From Flavobacteriaceae bacterium (GTDB taxonomy: Bacteria; Bacteroidota; Bacteroidia; Flavobacteriales; Flavobacteriaceae): a stretch of 42,907 nt of DNA. Every line of letters begins with the position of its first letter. Position 1 is the stretch's first letter. The DNA lies in NCBI GenBank assembly GCA_029238125.1, contig JAQWGQ010000038.1, forward strand, positions 1 through 42,907, in the 5' to 3' direction. The position numbers and the translations under genes were made by a program. The notes below the pieces were generated by a model. That model did not search any database. It had not been told where the DNA came from and worked only from the letters and a program-made list of their open reading frames with translations. Below, one piece after another: positions 1 to 7,666 of the stretch.

Positions 1-366
1 GCCAAGTTTGGCAGAAGTTAAATCCGTTCTTCTCCCTTGTCCTTTTCTATAATACCCATCAAGTATTAGATATTCATTAATAAGTTCCTTAAAACTCTTT
101 ATTCTTTGTTTATTGAAGTGGATAAGAAGTAATTCTTCTTCACCATCATTGACTTCTTTAACCTCAACATCAACTTCTTCCCATCCCAATGTTTTAATTG
201 ATTCAAATCTTCTATTTCCACTGATTACTTGATTACGAGAATCAATAATAAGAGGTTGTAATAACCCAACTTCAGAGATACTTTCCATGAGTTCTTCAAT
301 GGAGGATAGGGAATAGATTTCTTTGTTTTTGGGATGGTGTTTGAGTGAGGATACTTTAACCTTCAT
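1..366 (-). CDS. ParB-like N-terminal domain protein (partial)
   Basis: The reverse strand is open for 122 codons from the ATG at 364-366 to the window edge, so the C-terminal part is missing. The visible protein has the ParB/sulfiredoxin-like fold pattern: an early segment PLIIDSRNQVISGNRR in which ISGNRR matches the GxxR-type nucleotide-binding box of ParB N-domains, followed by FESIKTLGW. Such domains occur in true partition proteins and also in many phage and integrative-element proteins. No Walker-type ParA partner is in view, so a role in partition cannot be claimed. It lies 57 bp downstream of the integrase on the same strand and shares its AT-rich composition, so I read it as element cargo. 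The family assignment is fairly sure; the role is not. Confidence 0.72.
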   Translation of the reverse strand, partial: MKVKVSSLKHHPKNKEIYSLSSIEELMESISEVGLLQPLIIDSRNQVISGNRRFESIKTLGWEEVDVEVKEVNDGEEELLLIHFNKQRIKSFKELINEYLILDGYYRKGQGRRTDLTSAKLG

Positions 367-423
367 AGGGTGAAGGTAGCGAAGAATTTTGTGGTACGCA
401 AGTAATCAGTGAAAATTCAAATA

Positions 424-1971
424 TTAAATTAACCTAGATACTTTTTCTAAGTATATATCCTCAGGAATAAGACCTTTTTCAAACAATGATTTTAATTCTA
501 CTAATTGATTTTCAATGGAACCTTGATTATTGGACTTTTCGTATTCCTTTTGATTTAATTCAAGGGAAAAAAGTTTTCTTCCTTCTTCATCAAGTTCAGA
601 TGAGGTAGTAGAAAAATATTGGTGGTAAACTCTTTCTGTTGAATGACCTGACATTGACATCATGACATGTGTAGGTATTTTATTTTCAATTCCTTCTCTT
701 ATAAAGGTTCTTCTCATAATATGGGATGATAGTACAGAATGAATCGGAACTCTTGTATCACTTTCATTTATTATTTTTCCTTCTACGTTAAACTTAGGTT
801 TGGAAACTAATCTATTTAGTCCAACTATTTTACCAATCTCCTTTATCTGTTTATTCATCTTTTGGTTTGTGGGTAAGTTTCCAGAAGAAGACCTTGGAAA
901 AATATAATCTGTTCGTTTTTTATTTTTAGAATATTTCTTCCAAATCTCAAAAGTCAATCTGTTAATAGGAACCTTTACTTGTTTTCCAGTTCTACTCTTT
1001 TCCATTCTAAAAACAAAATATCCTTTTGATCTATCCTCAGAGAATTGGTAATTATCTAATCTCAAAGAAATAAGATCTCCAAACCTACATCCAACACCAC
1101 AACCAAAAACTAATATATCTTTATAAACTTCTAGGTTAGTATAGGTGTTCGTTTTACCATTCTTTAATTCATCGTAAAAAAACTCATTAGTATGTTTTTT
1201 ATGATTTTTGTTTGAAAAATTAAATTCTTCATATTGATATAGTTGTAATACTTCTTCTCTTGTTAAATAAACGACTTCCTTTTCAAAATTATGATTGAAA
1301 GGTATAACTGATATTTTATGATTAGTATATCCTTTTTTACTACACCAATTTACAAATGAAACAAGTGATTTTAATCGTTTTCTTATTGTAGTGGGTTGAT
1401 CTCCTTTTTCAGAGTAATATTTCAAAAATGATTTTTGATATTCTTCATCTATATTGGAAACTAAAACATTGTAATTCAATGTTTTATTATAATATTGAGT
1501 GAATTCATTAATTCTTTTAATGGAGGTAAAAATACTTTTCTTGTACCCTTTTCTTAGGGTTATTTCATTTTCTATGTAATCACAATATTCATTAAGCAAG
1601 AAAATCAAGTCTAGATTCTCAAAAGTTTTTTTGACTTCTTCCTTTTTAAAATTCTTAAGATTGTTTTTAACTAATTCAACAACAGGAATTTGACCATTTA
1701 ATTTGATTCTATCAATTATCTGATTTACTTCACTTAATTTTTGTTTTAACAGAATGTTTTTTGAAACGTGATTTTGATCAGTTTTTAATACTGGATCAGA
1801 TTTTCTTCCTTGTTTCCAATTTTTATCCCAATCTTTAAATAAAACTGTAACATCAGAAGGGATTCGTAATTTCTTCCCTTTAAAATAATAATTCAGATAT
1901 ATAGTAATTTTATCTGAAGGTTTATAATCCGTTTTTTTCTTTGTTAAATTGGGTGAAATATAAACACTCAT
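424..1971 (-). CDS. Tyrosine recombinase / integrase
   Basis: A 515-residue site-specific recombinase of the Bacteroidota integrase type. An N-terminal arm-binding region (about 1-110) and a SAM-like core-binding domain (about 120-220) precede the catalytic domain. The catalytic residues can be read: Arg296 in GCRFGDL, a Lys near 330, His417 and Arg420 in SHIMRRTF, His443 in SGHSTE, and the Tyr452 nucleophile in YHQYF. The gene starts about 110 bp from the 3' end of tRNA-Phe and is transcribed away from it, the usual layout of an element integrated at a tRNA gene. The coding sequence is much more AT-rich than the genes to the right, consistent with transfer. The gene appears intact. Whether the element is still mobile cannot be judged because its other end lies outside the window. 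Confidence 0.93.
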   Translation of the reverse strand: MSVYISPNLTKKKTDYKPSDKITIYLNYYFKGKKLRIPSDVTVLFKDWDKNWKQGRKSDPVLKTDQNHVSKNILLKQKLSEVNQIIDRIKLNGQIPVVELVKNNLKNFKKEEVKKTFENLDLIFLLNEYCDYIENEITLRKGYKKSIFTSIKRINEFTQYYNKTLNYNVLVSNIDEEYQKSFLKYYSEKGDQPTTIRKRLKSLVSFVNWCSKKGYTNHKISVIPFNHNFEKEVVYLTREEVLQLYQYEEFNFSNKNHKKHTNEFFYDELKNGKTNTYTNLEVYKDILVFGCGVGCRFGDLISLRLDNYQFSEDRSKGYFVFRMEKSRTGKQVKVPINRLTFEIWKKYSKNKKRTDYIFPRSSSGNLPTNQKMNKQIKEIGKIVGLNRLVSKPKFNVEGKIINESDTRVPIHSVLSSHIMRRTFIREGIENKIPTHVMMSMSGHSTERVYHQYFSTTSSELDEEGRKLFSLELNQKEYEKSNNQGSIENQLVELKSLFEKGLIPEDIYLEKVSRLI

Positions 1972-2002
1972 AGTGTCTTAAAAGTACTAAAAAATCCCCA
2001 TA

Positions 2003-2025
2003 TTTGGAACAAGATTTGGAACAAA
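2003..2025. repeat. Tandem ATTTGGAACAA repeat upstream of integrase
   Basis: ATTTGGAACAA occurs twice with a 12-bp period (2003-2013 and 2015-2025), between the integrase start and the tRNA terminator. Short direct repeats at this position are typical of integrase arm-type or excisionase sites, but this assignment is inference from position only. Confidence 0.4.
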
Positions 2026-2045
2026 TTAGGATCTTTAAAAAATAA

Positions 2046-2074
2046 AACCCTGTAAATCAGTGACTTACAGGGTT
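2046..2074 (-). terminator. Intrinsic terminator of tRNA-Phe
   Basis: A perfect 10-bp stem (AACCCTGTAA / TTACAGGGTT, 9-nt loop) is followed, on the minus strand, by a T-rich tract TTTTATTTTTT. It sits just after the tRNA 3' end and should end the tRNA-Phe transcript before it reads into the integrase. Confidence 0.8.
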
Positions 2075-2080
2075 AAAATG

Positions 2081-2153
2081 TGGTACCTCCAGGAATCGAA
2101 CCAGGGACACAAGGATTTTCAGTCCTTTGCTCTACCAACTGAGCTAAGGTACC
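2081..2153 (-). tRNA. tRNA-Phe (GAA)
   Basis: The reverse complement folds as a 73-nt cloverleaf. The acceptor stem is GGTACCT / AGGTACC with discriminator A, the D arm contains AGCTCAGTTGGTAGAGC, the anticodon stem AAGGA/TCCTT encloses the loop CTGAAAA (anticodon GAA), and the T arm contains GGTTCGATTCC. CCA is not encoded. The 3' end faces the integrase, so the gene is the likely attachment target of the neighbouring element. Confidence 0.96.
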
Positions 2154-2170
2154 ATGCGCTTAGGCAGGTG

Positions 2171-2200
2171 CAAATATAAAACCCTTTATAGAACTGACAA
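2171..2200 (-). promoter_or_regulatory. Bacteroidota promoter of tRNA-Phe
   Basis: On the minus strand, TTG (2198-2200) is separated by 19 bp from TATATTTG (2171-2178). This is a full match to the -33 TTG / -7 TAnnTTTG consensus of Bacteroidota. It lies 18 bp upstream of the tRNA 5' end, a suitable distance for a short 5' leader. Confidence 0.82.
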
Positions 2201-2246
2201 GGGGCTAATAAAAATTCCAGTATTTTAGCACTTGCTAATTATTGTT

Positions 2247-2966
2247 TTGAATCTCACAATTGATATCGGAAATACGCAGACTAAGCTCGGAATTTTTGAC
2301 GGTTTAGAACTGAAATCAACCCAGAAGTTTTCCAGTACGGAAACTATTCCATGGCAATCGATTCTCGATACGCATAAAATCACACATTCCATTCTTTCGC
2401 AGGTCGGGAATGTTCAATCGGATTTAAAAATGCTTTACAACAACACCCAATGTGTGGAAGTACATCATCAGCTTCAACTTCCTTTTTCATCAAATTATGA
2501 TCCATTTGAAAATTTGGGGATCGATAGGGTGGTGGGTCTAGCAACTGCGGCTTACTTGTTTCCTCGTGAAAATGTTTTGATTATCGATGCGGGTACTTGT
2601 ATTACTTATGATTTGATGACTGCAAAAGCACACCACCTTGGTGGTGTTATTAGCCCAGGTTTGATGATGAGATATCAAGCCATGCATAGGTTTACCCATC
2701 AACTCCCCAATTTGGAGATACAGGAGCCTTCATCTTTTCCACCCACCAATACCCATGAGGCCATACATCACGGGGTAATATCGAGTGTAATTGCTGAGAT
2801 AAAGGCATTTATTAGTCGATTTGAAACATCTATACCAACATTTAGGATAATTTTAACAGGAGGAAACGCTAGTTTCTTGTCTAAACGGGTAAAAAATGGC
2901 ATCTTAGCGGACGAAAATTTTTTAGCCATCGGACTAAATCTCTTACTTGAAACGAATAAGTCATAA
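2247..2966 (+). CDS. coaX: Type III pantothenate kinase
   Basis: Phosphorylates pantothenate in the first step of coenzyme A synthesis. The type III (ASKHA-fold) motifs are all present: DIGNT near the N terminus, GIDRV in the middle, DAGTCITYD, and ILTGGNA near the end. The protein is about 239 residues, normal for the family. The frame is open from a TTG at 2232, but I prefer the TTG at 2247 because the protein then begins MNLTIDIGNT, the usual family start; no in-frame ATG is available nearby. It is the first gene of a plus-strand run, and the stop codon directly abuts the next start at 2967. In Bacteroidota coaX is commonly found with the same downstream neighbours. Confidence 0.93.
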   Translation: MNLTIDIGNTQTKLGIFDGLELKSTQKFSSTETIPWQSILDTHKITHSILSQVGNVQSDLKMLYNNTQCVEVHHQLQLPFSSNYDPFENLGIDRVVGLATAAYLFPRENVLIIDAGTCITYDLMTAKAHHLGGVISPGLMMRYQAMHRFTHQLPNLEIQEPSSFPPTNTHEAIHHGVISSVIAEIKAFISRFETSIPTFRIILTGGNASFLSKRVKNGILADENFLAIGLNLLLETNKS

Positions 2967-4214
2967 ATGACTCGCTTTTTTTTAATTACTTTTTTGCTCA
3001 TTACATCCCATTTGTTCGCTCAAAAAGGAACACTATCACCCTATTCTTTTTACGGATTGGGGGAATCCTTGTTTTCAGGAACTGCTGATCAAAGATCCAT
3101 GGGGGGACTTGTGGCACATGTTGATAGTATTCACCACAACGTTTCATCTCCAGCTTCTTTGGCTGAACTGAAGCTTGTCAACTACAATATCGGTGCAAAT
3201 TATTCGAGGCGAGACTTTATTTCAAACGCCAATTCTTCAAAAAATGAAACGGCGGGTATCGATTATATGACAGTGGCTATCCCTACTAAGTATTTCGGAT
3301 TTGGGTTTGGGCTTCTGCCAAAAACAGCAGTTGGCTATCGGCTCAGTATTTCCGATGAAATTGACGGTGTGAGTTCTAATTCGAATTATGAAGGAGATGG
3401 CGGAATCAACCAGGTTTTCTTTTCTTTGGGTTTCTCTCCTGTAAAAAATTTGGGTATTGGTGCTTCGGTTCACTACAATTTTGGATCGATTTTTAGAGTG
3501 CACACCCGACAAGACGATGGAATTGATTTACTATCACAGCTAAACAACGAATCGGAGTTGAGAGGTGTGGAGTGGAATCTTTCCTCATATTATAAAATTC
3601 ACCTTTCGAATCGGCTACAAATGCAATTGCATTATGCCTATCAACCGAAAGCGAATCTACAATCCTATAATATTCGCTCCATATCCACATTCACCTCAGT
3701 TGGCGAACAACGCGATACGCAAGAAGTGAATTTGTCTTTCGCAGGACTCGATAAAACCAGAAGTGAGCTCCCCGCCAAACAAACCATAGGTGGCGGAATT
3801 GGAGAGCTCAAAAAATGGTATATTGGTGGACAGTGGACAGAGACAGACGGCTCCATTGACAATGCGTTTTACGCTGTTGGGAGTGTGCGATACGAATCAG
3901 CTTCCCAGCTATCAATTGGTGGCTATTTTATTCCAGAATACGACTCGTTTTCCAATTATTTGAAACGCATCGTATACCGTATTGGGTTTGTTTCGTCAAA
4001 AACAGGAATGATTTTGAATGATAAAGTGATTGAAAATACTGGCATTACTTTTGGGGTTGGCCTACCAGTAGCTGGCTTTTCGAATGTCAATATAGGCTTT
4101 GAGCTTGGAAAATTGGGAGCCGGAGGAGAGTCCCTTATCAAAGAAAATTACACTAACATCCGCATTGGGTTTTCACTCAATGACCGTTGGTTCATAAAGC
4201 GTAAATACAATTAA
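2967..4214 (+). CDS. Putative outer-membrane beta-barrel protein
   Basis: A 415-residue protein with a clear Sec signal peptide (about residues 1-18, hydrophobic core FFLITFLLITSHLFA, cleavage before QKG). The mature part alternates short polar and aromatic/hydrophobic stretches rich in Gly, Tyr and Phe and ends with the strand-like IRIGFSLNDRWF before a short basic tail, as in outer-membrane barrels. I cannot assign a substrate. It lies between coaX and a secreted TPR protein with no gap, and precedes lptC, so it is probably part of an envelope-related operon. A FadL/OMP-transport-like annotation is common for proteins at this locus in flavobacteria, but the sequence alone does not prove it. 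Confidence 0.75.
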   Translation: MTRFFLITFLLITSHLFAQKGTLSPYSFYGLGESLFSGTADQRSMGGLVAHVDSIHHNVSSPASLAELKLVNYNIGANYSRRDFISNANSSKNETAGIDYMTVAIPTKYFGFGFGLLPKTAVGYRLSISDEIDGVSSNSNYEGDGGINQVFFSLGFSPVKNLGIGASVHYNFGSIFRVHTRQDDGIDLLSQLNNESELRGVEWNLSSYYKIHLSNRLQMQLHYAYQPKANLQSYNIRSISTFTSVGEQRDTQEVNLSFAGLDKTRSELPAKQTIGGGIGELKKWYIGGQWTETDGSIDNAFYAVGSVRYESASQLSIGGYFIPEYDSFSNYLKRIVYRIGFVSSKTGMILNDKVIENTGITFGVGLPVAGFSNVNIGFELGKLGAGGESLIKENYTNIRIGFSLNDRWFIKRKYN

Positions 4215-4215
4215 A

Positions 4216-5595
4216 ATGAAAAATTCAACCTTTTTAATTCTACTTTTAGTCTCATTTGGAGCACTCTCTGCTCAATCCGCAGCAGACTGCCCAGCAAATC
4301 TCAGTATTTTTGCAGAGTTTGCAAAAGTAAAAAACTACGATTCCGCCTATACACCTTGGTTGGAAGTAAAAACCCATTGCCCAGAGCTAAACGAAGCCAC
4401 CTACATCTATGGGGAGCGTATTCTAGGTCATAAAATCAATAACGAAGACGAAAACTCAGGATACATTTCAATGTTAAGTTCTCTTTATGACGACTGGCTG
4501 GGCTATTTCCCTACTGACCGCAGAGGAAAATCACAGCGTGGAAAAATCATATCTGCCAAGGCACAGTCGATGTTGGAATATGAAACCGCATCGTTAGTGG
4601 AGATCTATGCTGTCTTTGATCAGGCCTTTACCACCGATATGGAAAGTTTTGCCAATCCAAAAGCACTCTATAATTATTTTAAAACCCTGTACACGATGTA
4701 CAAAAATGGTGATGAGAATGTGACTATGGACGCCCTGTTCTCAAAATATGAGGATGTCTCTGAAAAGTTCACCATTGAAAATCAAAAACTCTCTAGAACC
4801 TTTGACCGTATTTTAAAGAAGGAAGACGCAGGAGAAGCCCTAACGTCTCGAGACAAACGGAGTAAACGTGTTGCTGAAATCAATTCTCGTGCGAATTCGA
4901 CCTATGCCAATAATTTGGATGCAATTATTTCTCAAGAAGCATCCTGTGAAAACTTGATTCCGCTGTATCGTTCAAATTTTGATGAGAATAAATCCGATGA
5001 AAAATGGTTGAAGCGCGCTGCAAGCCGTATGGATGCAAAAGAGTGCTCAGATGATCCATTGTTTGTTGAGCTTGTGGAGGCCTTACACAGTTTGAGTCCG
5101 TCTGCAGATTCCGCTTACTATCTAGGGATTTTGAAAGATAAAGCCGGAAATACAACTGAAGCCATCGCTTTTTATGAGGAATCGCTTACCCTTGAGTCAG
5201 ACGCTTATAGAAAGGCAGAAATCTTGTATAAGATAGCTTCAAAGCTCAAAAAGAGAGGATTGAAAAGTCAAGCTCGAAAATATGCAAATCAGGCCTTGTC
5301 CAACAAGCCCTCTATGGGGAAAGCTTATATCCTGATTGCGGGACTTTATGCAGACAGTGCAAATGATTGTGGAAATAATCAGTTTGAGAAACAAGCCGTG
5401 TACTGGTTGGCGGCAAAAACCGCACGCAGAGCAGCTATCGTAGATCCATCGCTGAAGAAGACCTCACAAAAACTTGAAGCGAGCTACACGGGACGTGCGC
5501 CTTCCAAGACAGACATCTTTACTCAAGGTAAAGCGGGCGAAGTGATTTCCTTTGACTGTTGGATTCGATCTTCTGTAACGGTTCCTAATCTGTAA
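4216..5595 (+). CDS. Secreted TPR-repeat protein
   Basis: A 459-residue protein starting with a signal peptide (MKNSTFLILLLVSFGALSAQ). The C-terminal half holds tetratricopeptide-like helices: ADSAYYLGILKDKAGNTTEA followed by YRKAEILYKIASKLKKRG and QARKYANQALSNKPSMGKAY, with the small/large residue spacing typical of TPRs. The repeats suggest a periplasmic or outer-membrane-associated scaffold that binds other proteins. It starts one base after the stop of the outer-membrane protein gene and is followed 4 bp later by lptC, so the three are probably co-transcribed. The partner is unknown. Confidence 0.8.
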   Translation: MKNSTFLILLLVSFGALSAQSAADCPANLSIFAEFAKVKNYDSAYTPWLEVKTHCPELNEATYIYGERILGHKINNEDENSGYISMLSSLYDDWLGYFPTDRRGKSQRGKIISAKAQSMLEYETASLVEIYAVFDQAFTTDMESFANPKALYNYFKTLYTMYKNGDENVTMDALFSKYEDVSEKFTIENQKLSRTFDRILKKEDAGEALTSRDKRSKRVAEINSRANSTYANNLDAIISQEASCENLIPLYRSNFDENKSDEKWLKRAASRMDAKECSDDPLFVELVEALHSLSPSADSAYYLGILKDKAGNTTEAIAFYEESLTLESDAYRKAEILYKIASKLKKRGLKSQARKYANQALSNKPSMGKAYILIAGLYADSANDCGNNQFEKQAVYWLAAKTARRAAIVDPSLKKTSQKLEASYTGRAPSKTDIFTQGKAGEVISFDCWIRSSVTVPNL

Positions 5596-5599
5596 ATAT

Positions 5600-6142
5600 A
5601 TGATTCGCAAGGAGTGTCTTGCTTTATTGTGTGCAATAACGCTCACGAATTGTACGGATCAATTTTCTGCTGTACAGCAAATGAATAAGTTTGATGAGAT
5701 TCCTGTCGGGATTACGGAAGAGCTCCATTTGATATATTCTGACTCTGCGCGATTAGAGGCCGAACTCATTGCACCGATCAATATTGATTTTACCAATCAA
5801 AAGTTTCCGTACTCCGAATTCCCGCAGGGCTTGGATGCAACTTTATACGGCAATCAAGGGGAAGTCACATTTGTTCGCTCTGATTACGGCATCTATTATC
5901 CAAAAACAGAAATCATTGATCTGAGAGGAAATGTGGTGATTTCCGATACCACAGGAACAAGATTAAATACCAGTCAGTTGTATTGGGATGCTGGTCAGGA
6001 GTGGTTGTTCACAGAAAAAAACTTTACTTTTACCAATGCATCGTATGACATTGAGGCAGTTCGACTGGATGCCAATCGATCTTTTCGAAAATTGATGACT
6101 GGGATGATTAGCGGAAATATTCAAGTCAAAGACATAAATTAA
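5600..6142 (+). CDS. lptC: LPS export protein LptC
   Basis: LptC passes lipopolysaccharide from the inner-membrane LptBFG transporter to the periplasmic bridge. The 180-residue protein begins with a lipoprotein-like signal ending in LTNC, so it is probably membrane-anchored by lipidation. The body contains the beta-jellyroll repeats of the LptC/OstA fold, for example GEVTFVRSDYGIYYPKTEI, LRGNVVISDTTGTRLNTSQL and LYWDAGQEWLFTEKNFTF. These match the common Bacteroidota pattern of an RGNV step followed by a TxxLxWD step. It sits 4 bp after the TPR gene and abuts a small membrane-protein gene. Confidence 0.9.
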   Translation: MIRKECLALLCAITLTNCTDQFSAVQQMNKFDEIPVGITEELHLIYSDSARLEAELIAPINIDFTNQKFPYSEFPQGLDATLYGNQGEVTFVRSDYGIYYPKTEIIDLRGNVVISDTTGTRLNTSQLYWDAGQEWLFTEKNFTFTNASYDIEAVRLDANRSFRKLMTGMISGNIQVKDIN

Positions 6143-6334
6143 ATGAACAAGTTTCACAGATTTTCTGAAAAAATGTACCTCTTTTTCGGATTTGTATTCT
6201 CTATTGAGGCCATCGCAAACATACAAAGTATGAATCAGCGATTTTATATTTCATGCATATTGGGAGCCGCTGCTTTCGGGATGTTTTTCTTTCGTCGAAA
6301 GTATCGTAAAAAGTTTGAAAGTAGAAATCAATAA
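6143..6334 (+). CDS. Small two-segment membrane protein
   Basis: A 63-residue protein with two predicted membrane segments (about 12-26 and 36-50, the second containing ISCILGAAAFGMFFF) and a very basic tail (RRKYRKKFESR). It starts directly after the lptC stop, and its own stop overlaps the next start (TAATG). The tight coupling on both sides supports a real gene. I do not recognise a named family; small proteins of this kind are often seen between lptC and the CBS-domain gene in flavobacteria. Function unknown. Confidence 0.7.
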   Translation: MNKFHRFSEKMYLFFGFVFSIEAIANIQSMNQRFYISCILGAAAFGMFFFRRKYRKKFESRNQ

Positions 6335-7596
6335 TGACTCCTGAATTGTTTGTCATTTTTGGGTGCTTGATGCTATCCGCTTTTTTCTCTGGAATGGAAA
6401 TTGCCTTTGTGTCTTCCAATCGCGTTCGTTTGGCGTTACAAATCAAACATCCTGGTCTGGTTTCTACTGCCTTGGCCAAAATCACTGAAAACCCCTCAAA
6501 ATTTATTGCAACTACTCTCGTCGGTAACAATATCGCCTTGGTCATTTACGGCTTGTTTATGGGAGATTTTCTAATCGAAAATATCTATCCAGAATCGGTT
6601 GGGATTGATGACTTAGCCCTTTCCATTGTCTTTGTACAAACTTTGATTTCCGCAGTCGTGATTTTGATTACTGCCGAGTTTTTACCCAAAGTAGTATTTC
6701 AGATATATGCAAATGCTTTATTGCAATTTTTTGCCATTCCTACAGTTTTGTTTTACCATGTTTTAAGTCCGCTGACCAATGCGTTTTTATGGTTTTCCAA
6801 TGTGATTCTAAAGCGGGTATTTAAGACAAGTGAGGACCATATCCCAACCGCCTTTTCACGGGTCGAATTAGAGGAATATGTGACCGAGCAGGTGGAGTCA
6901 ACTGATAATGATGATTTGGACAGTGAGGTGCAAATATTTCATAATGCATTGACGTTCAATGATCTAAAAGCACGAGAGGTTATGGTTCCTCGAGCTGAAG
7001 TTACGGCTGTTGATCGGTATTTGTCGACCAAAGAGCTGATTAGTTTGTTTTCCAGCACAGGGTTTTCAAAAATCCTGGTGTATAAAGAAAACCTTGACAA
7101 TGTAGTTGGTTATATTCATGCTTTTGACTTGTTTAAAAAGCCAAAGAACATCCGATCCATTACGCACCCTGTTGAGTTTGTCCCAGAGTCCATGTTGATT
7201 AAAGATATTTTGAACTCCCTAATCAAAAAACGAAAAAGCATAGCGATTGTACTCGACGAATATGGTGGTACTGCTGGGATGATAACTCTAGAAGATATTG
7301 TAGAAGAGTTGTTTGGAGAAATTGAAGACGAATACGATCAAGTTGATTTGACCGAGCTTAAGTTGGAAACGGGAGATTACGTGCTTTCTGCTCGTCTTGA
7401 GGTGGATTATCTCAATGACAAATATAAGCTCGATTTGATTGAAAATGATCAGTACGAAACCCTAGGGGGCTATATTGTTCATCACACAGAAAATATCCCT
7501 ACCAAAGGGGAAATTGTTAAAATTGGAGATTACGATTTTGAAATTCAAAAGGTAACAGCTAGCAAAATCGAGATCATAAAAATCCTTACACAATAA
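6334..7596 (+). CDS. CNNM/CorC-family transporter or regulator (DUF21-CBS-CorC_HlyC)
   Basis: A 420-residue inner-membrane protein. An N-terminal DUF21/CNNM transmembrane domain (about 1-180, beginning with the hydrophobic segment LSAFFSGMEIAFVSS) is followed by two CBS motifs (about 205-325, with REVMVPRAEVTAVD and IAIVLDEYGGTAGMITLEDI) and a C-terminal CorC_HlyC domain (about 345-420). The VLDEYGG...TLEDIVEELFGEI block is diagnostic. Family members are linked to Mg/Co homeostasis; older annotations as hemolysin are not informative. It could also be the GldE-type paralogue known from gliding flavobacteria, but no gld gene is nearby. The start overlaps the previous stop by one base. Confidence 0.9.
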   Translation: MTPELFVIFGCLMLSAFFSGMEIAFVSSNRVRLALQIKHPGLVSTALAKITENPSKFIATTLVGNNIALVIYGLFMGDFLIENIYPESVGIDDLALSIVFVQTLISAVVILITAEFLPKVVFQIYANALLQFFAIPTVLFYHVLSPLTNAFLWFSNVILKRVFKTSEDHIPTAFSRVELEEYVTEQVESTDNDDLDSEVQIFHNALTFNDLKAREVMVPRAEVTAVDRYLSTKELISLFSSTGFSKILVYKENLDNVVGYIHAFDLFKKPKNIRSITHPVEFVPESMLIKDILNSLIKKRKSIAIVLDEYGGTAGMITLEDIVEELFGEIEDEYDQVDLTELKLETGDYVLSARLEVDYLNDKYKLDLIENDQYETLGGYIVHHTENIPTKGEIVKIGDYDFEIQKVTASKIEIIKILTQ

Positions 7597-7666
7597 CACC
7601 TCGTTTTACATCTTTTTTTTCAGCCAAAGAAGTTGTATTTTCGCCTACTATCAAAAAACATGACTC

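Noticed and set aside
2232-2246. Longer start for coaX at the TTG at 2232
   Set aside because: It adds five residues before the conserved family start; the TTG at 2247 gives the expected MNLTIDIGNT, although the longer form cannot be fully excluded.
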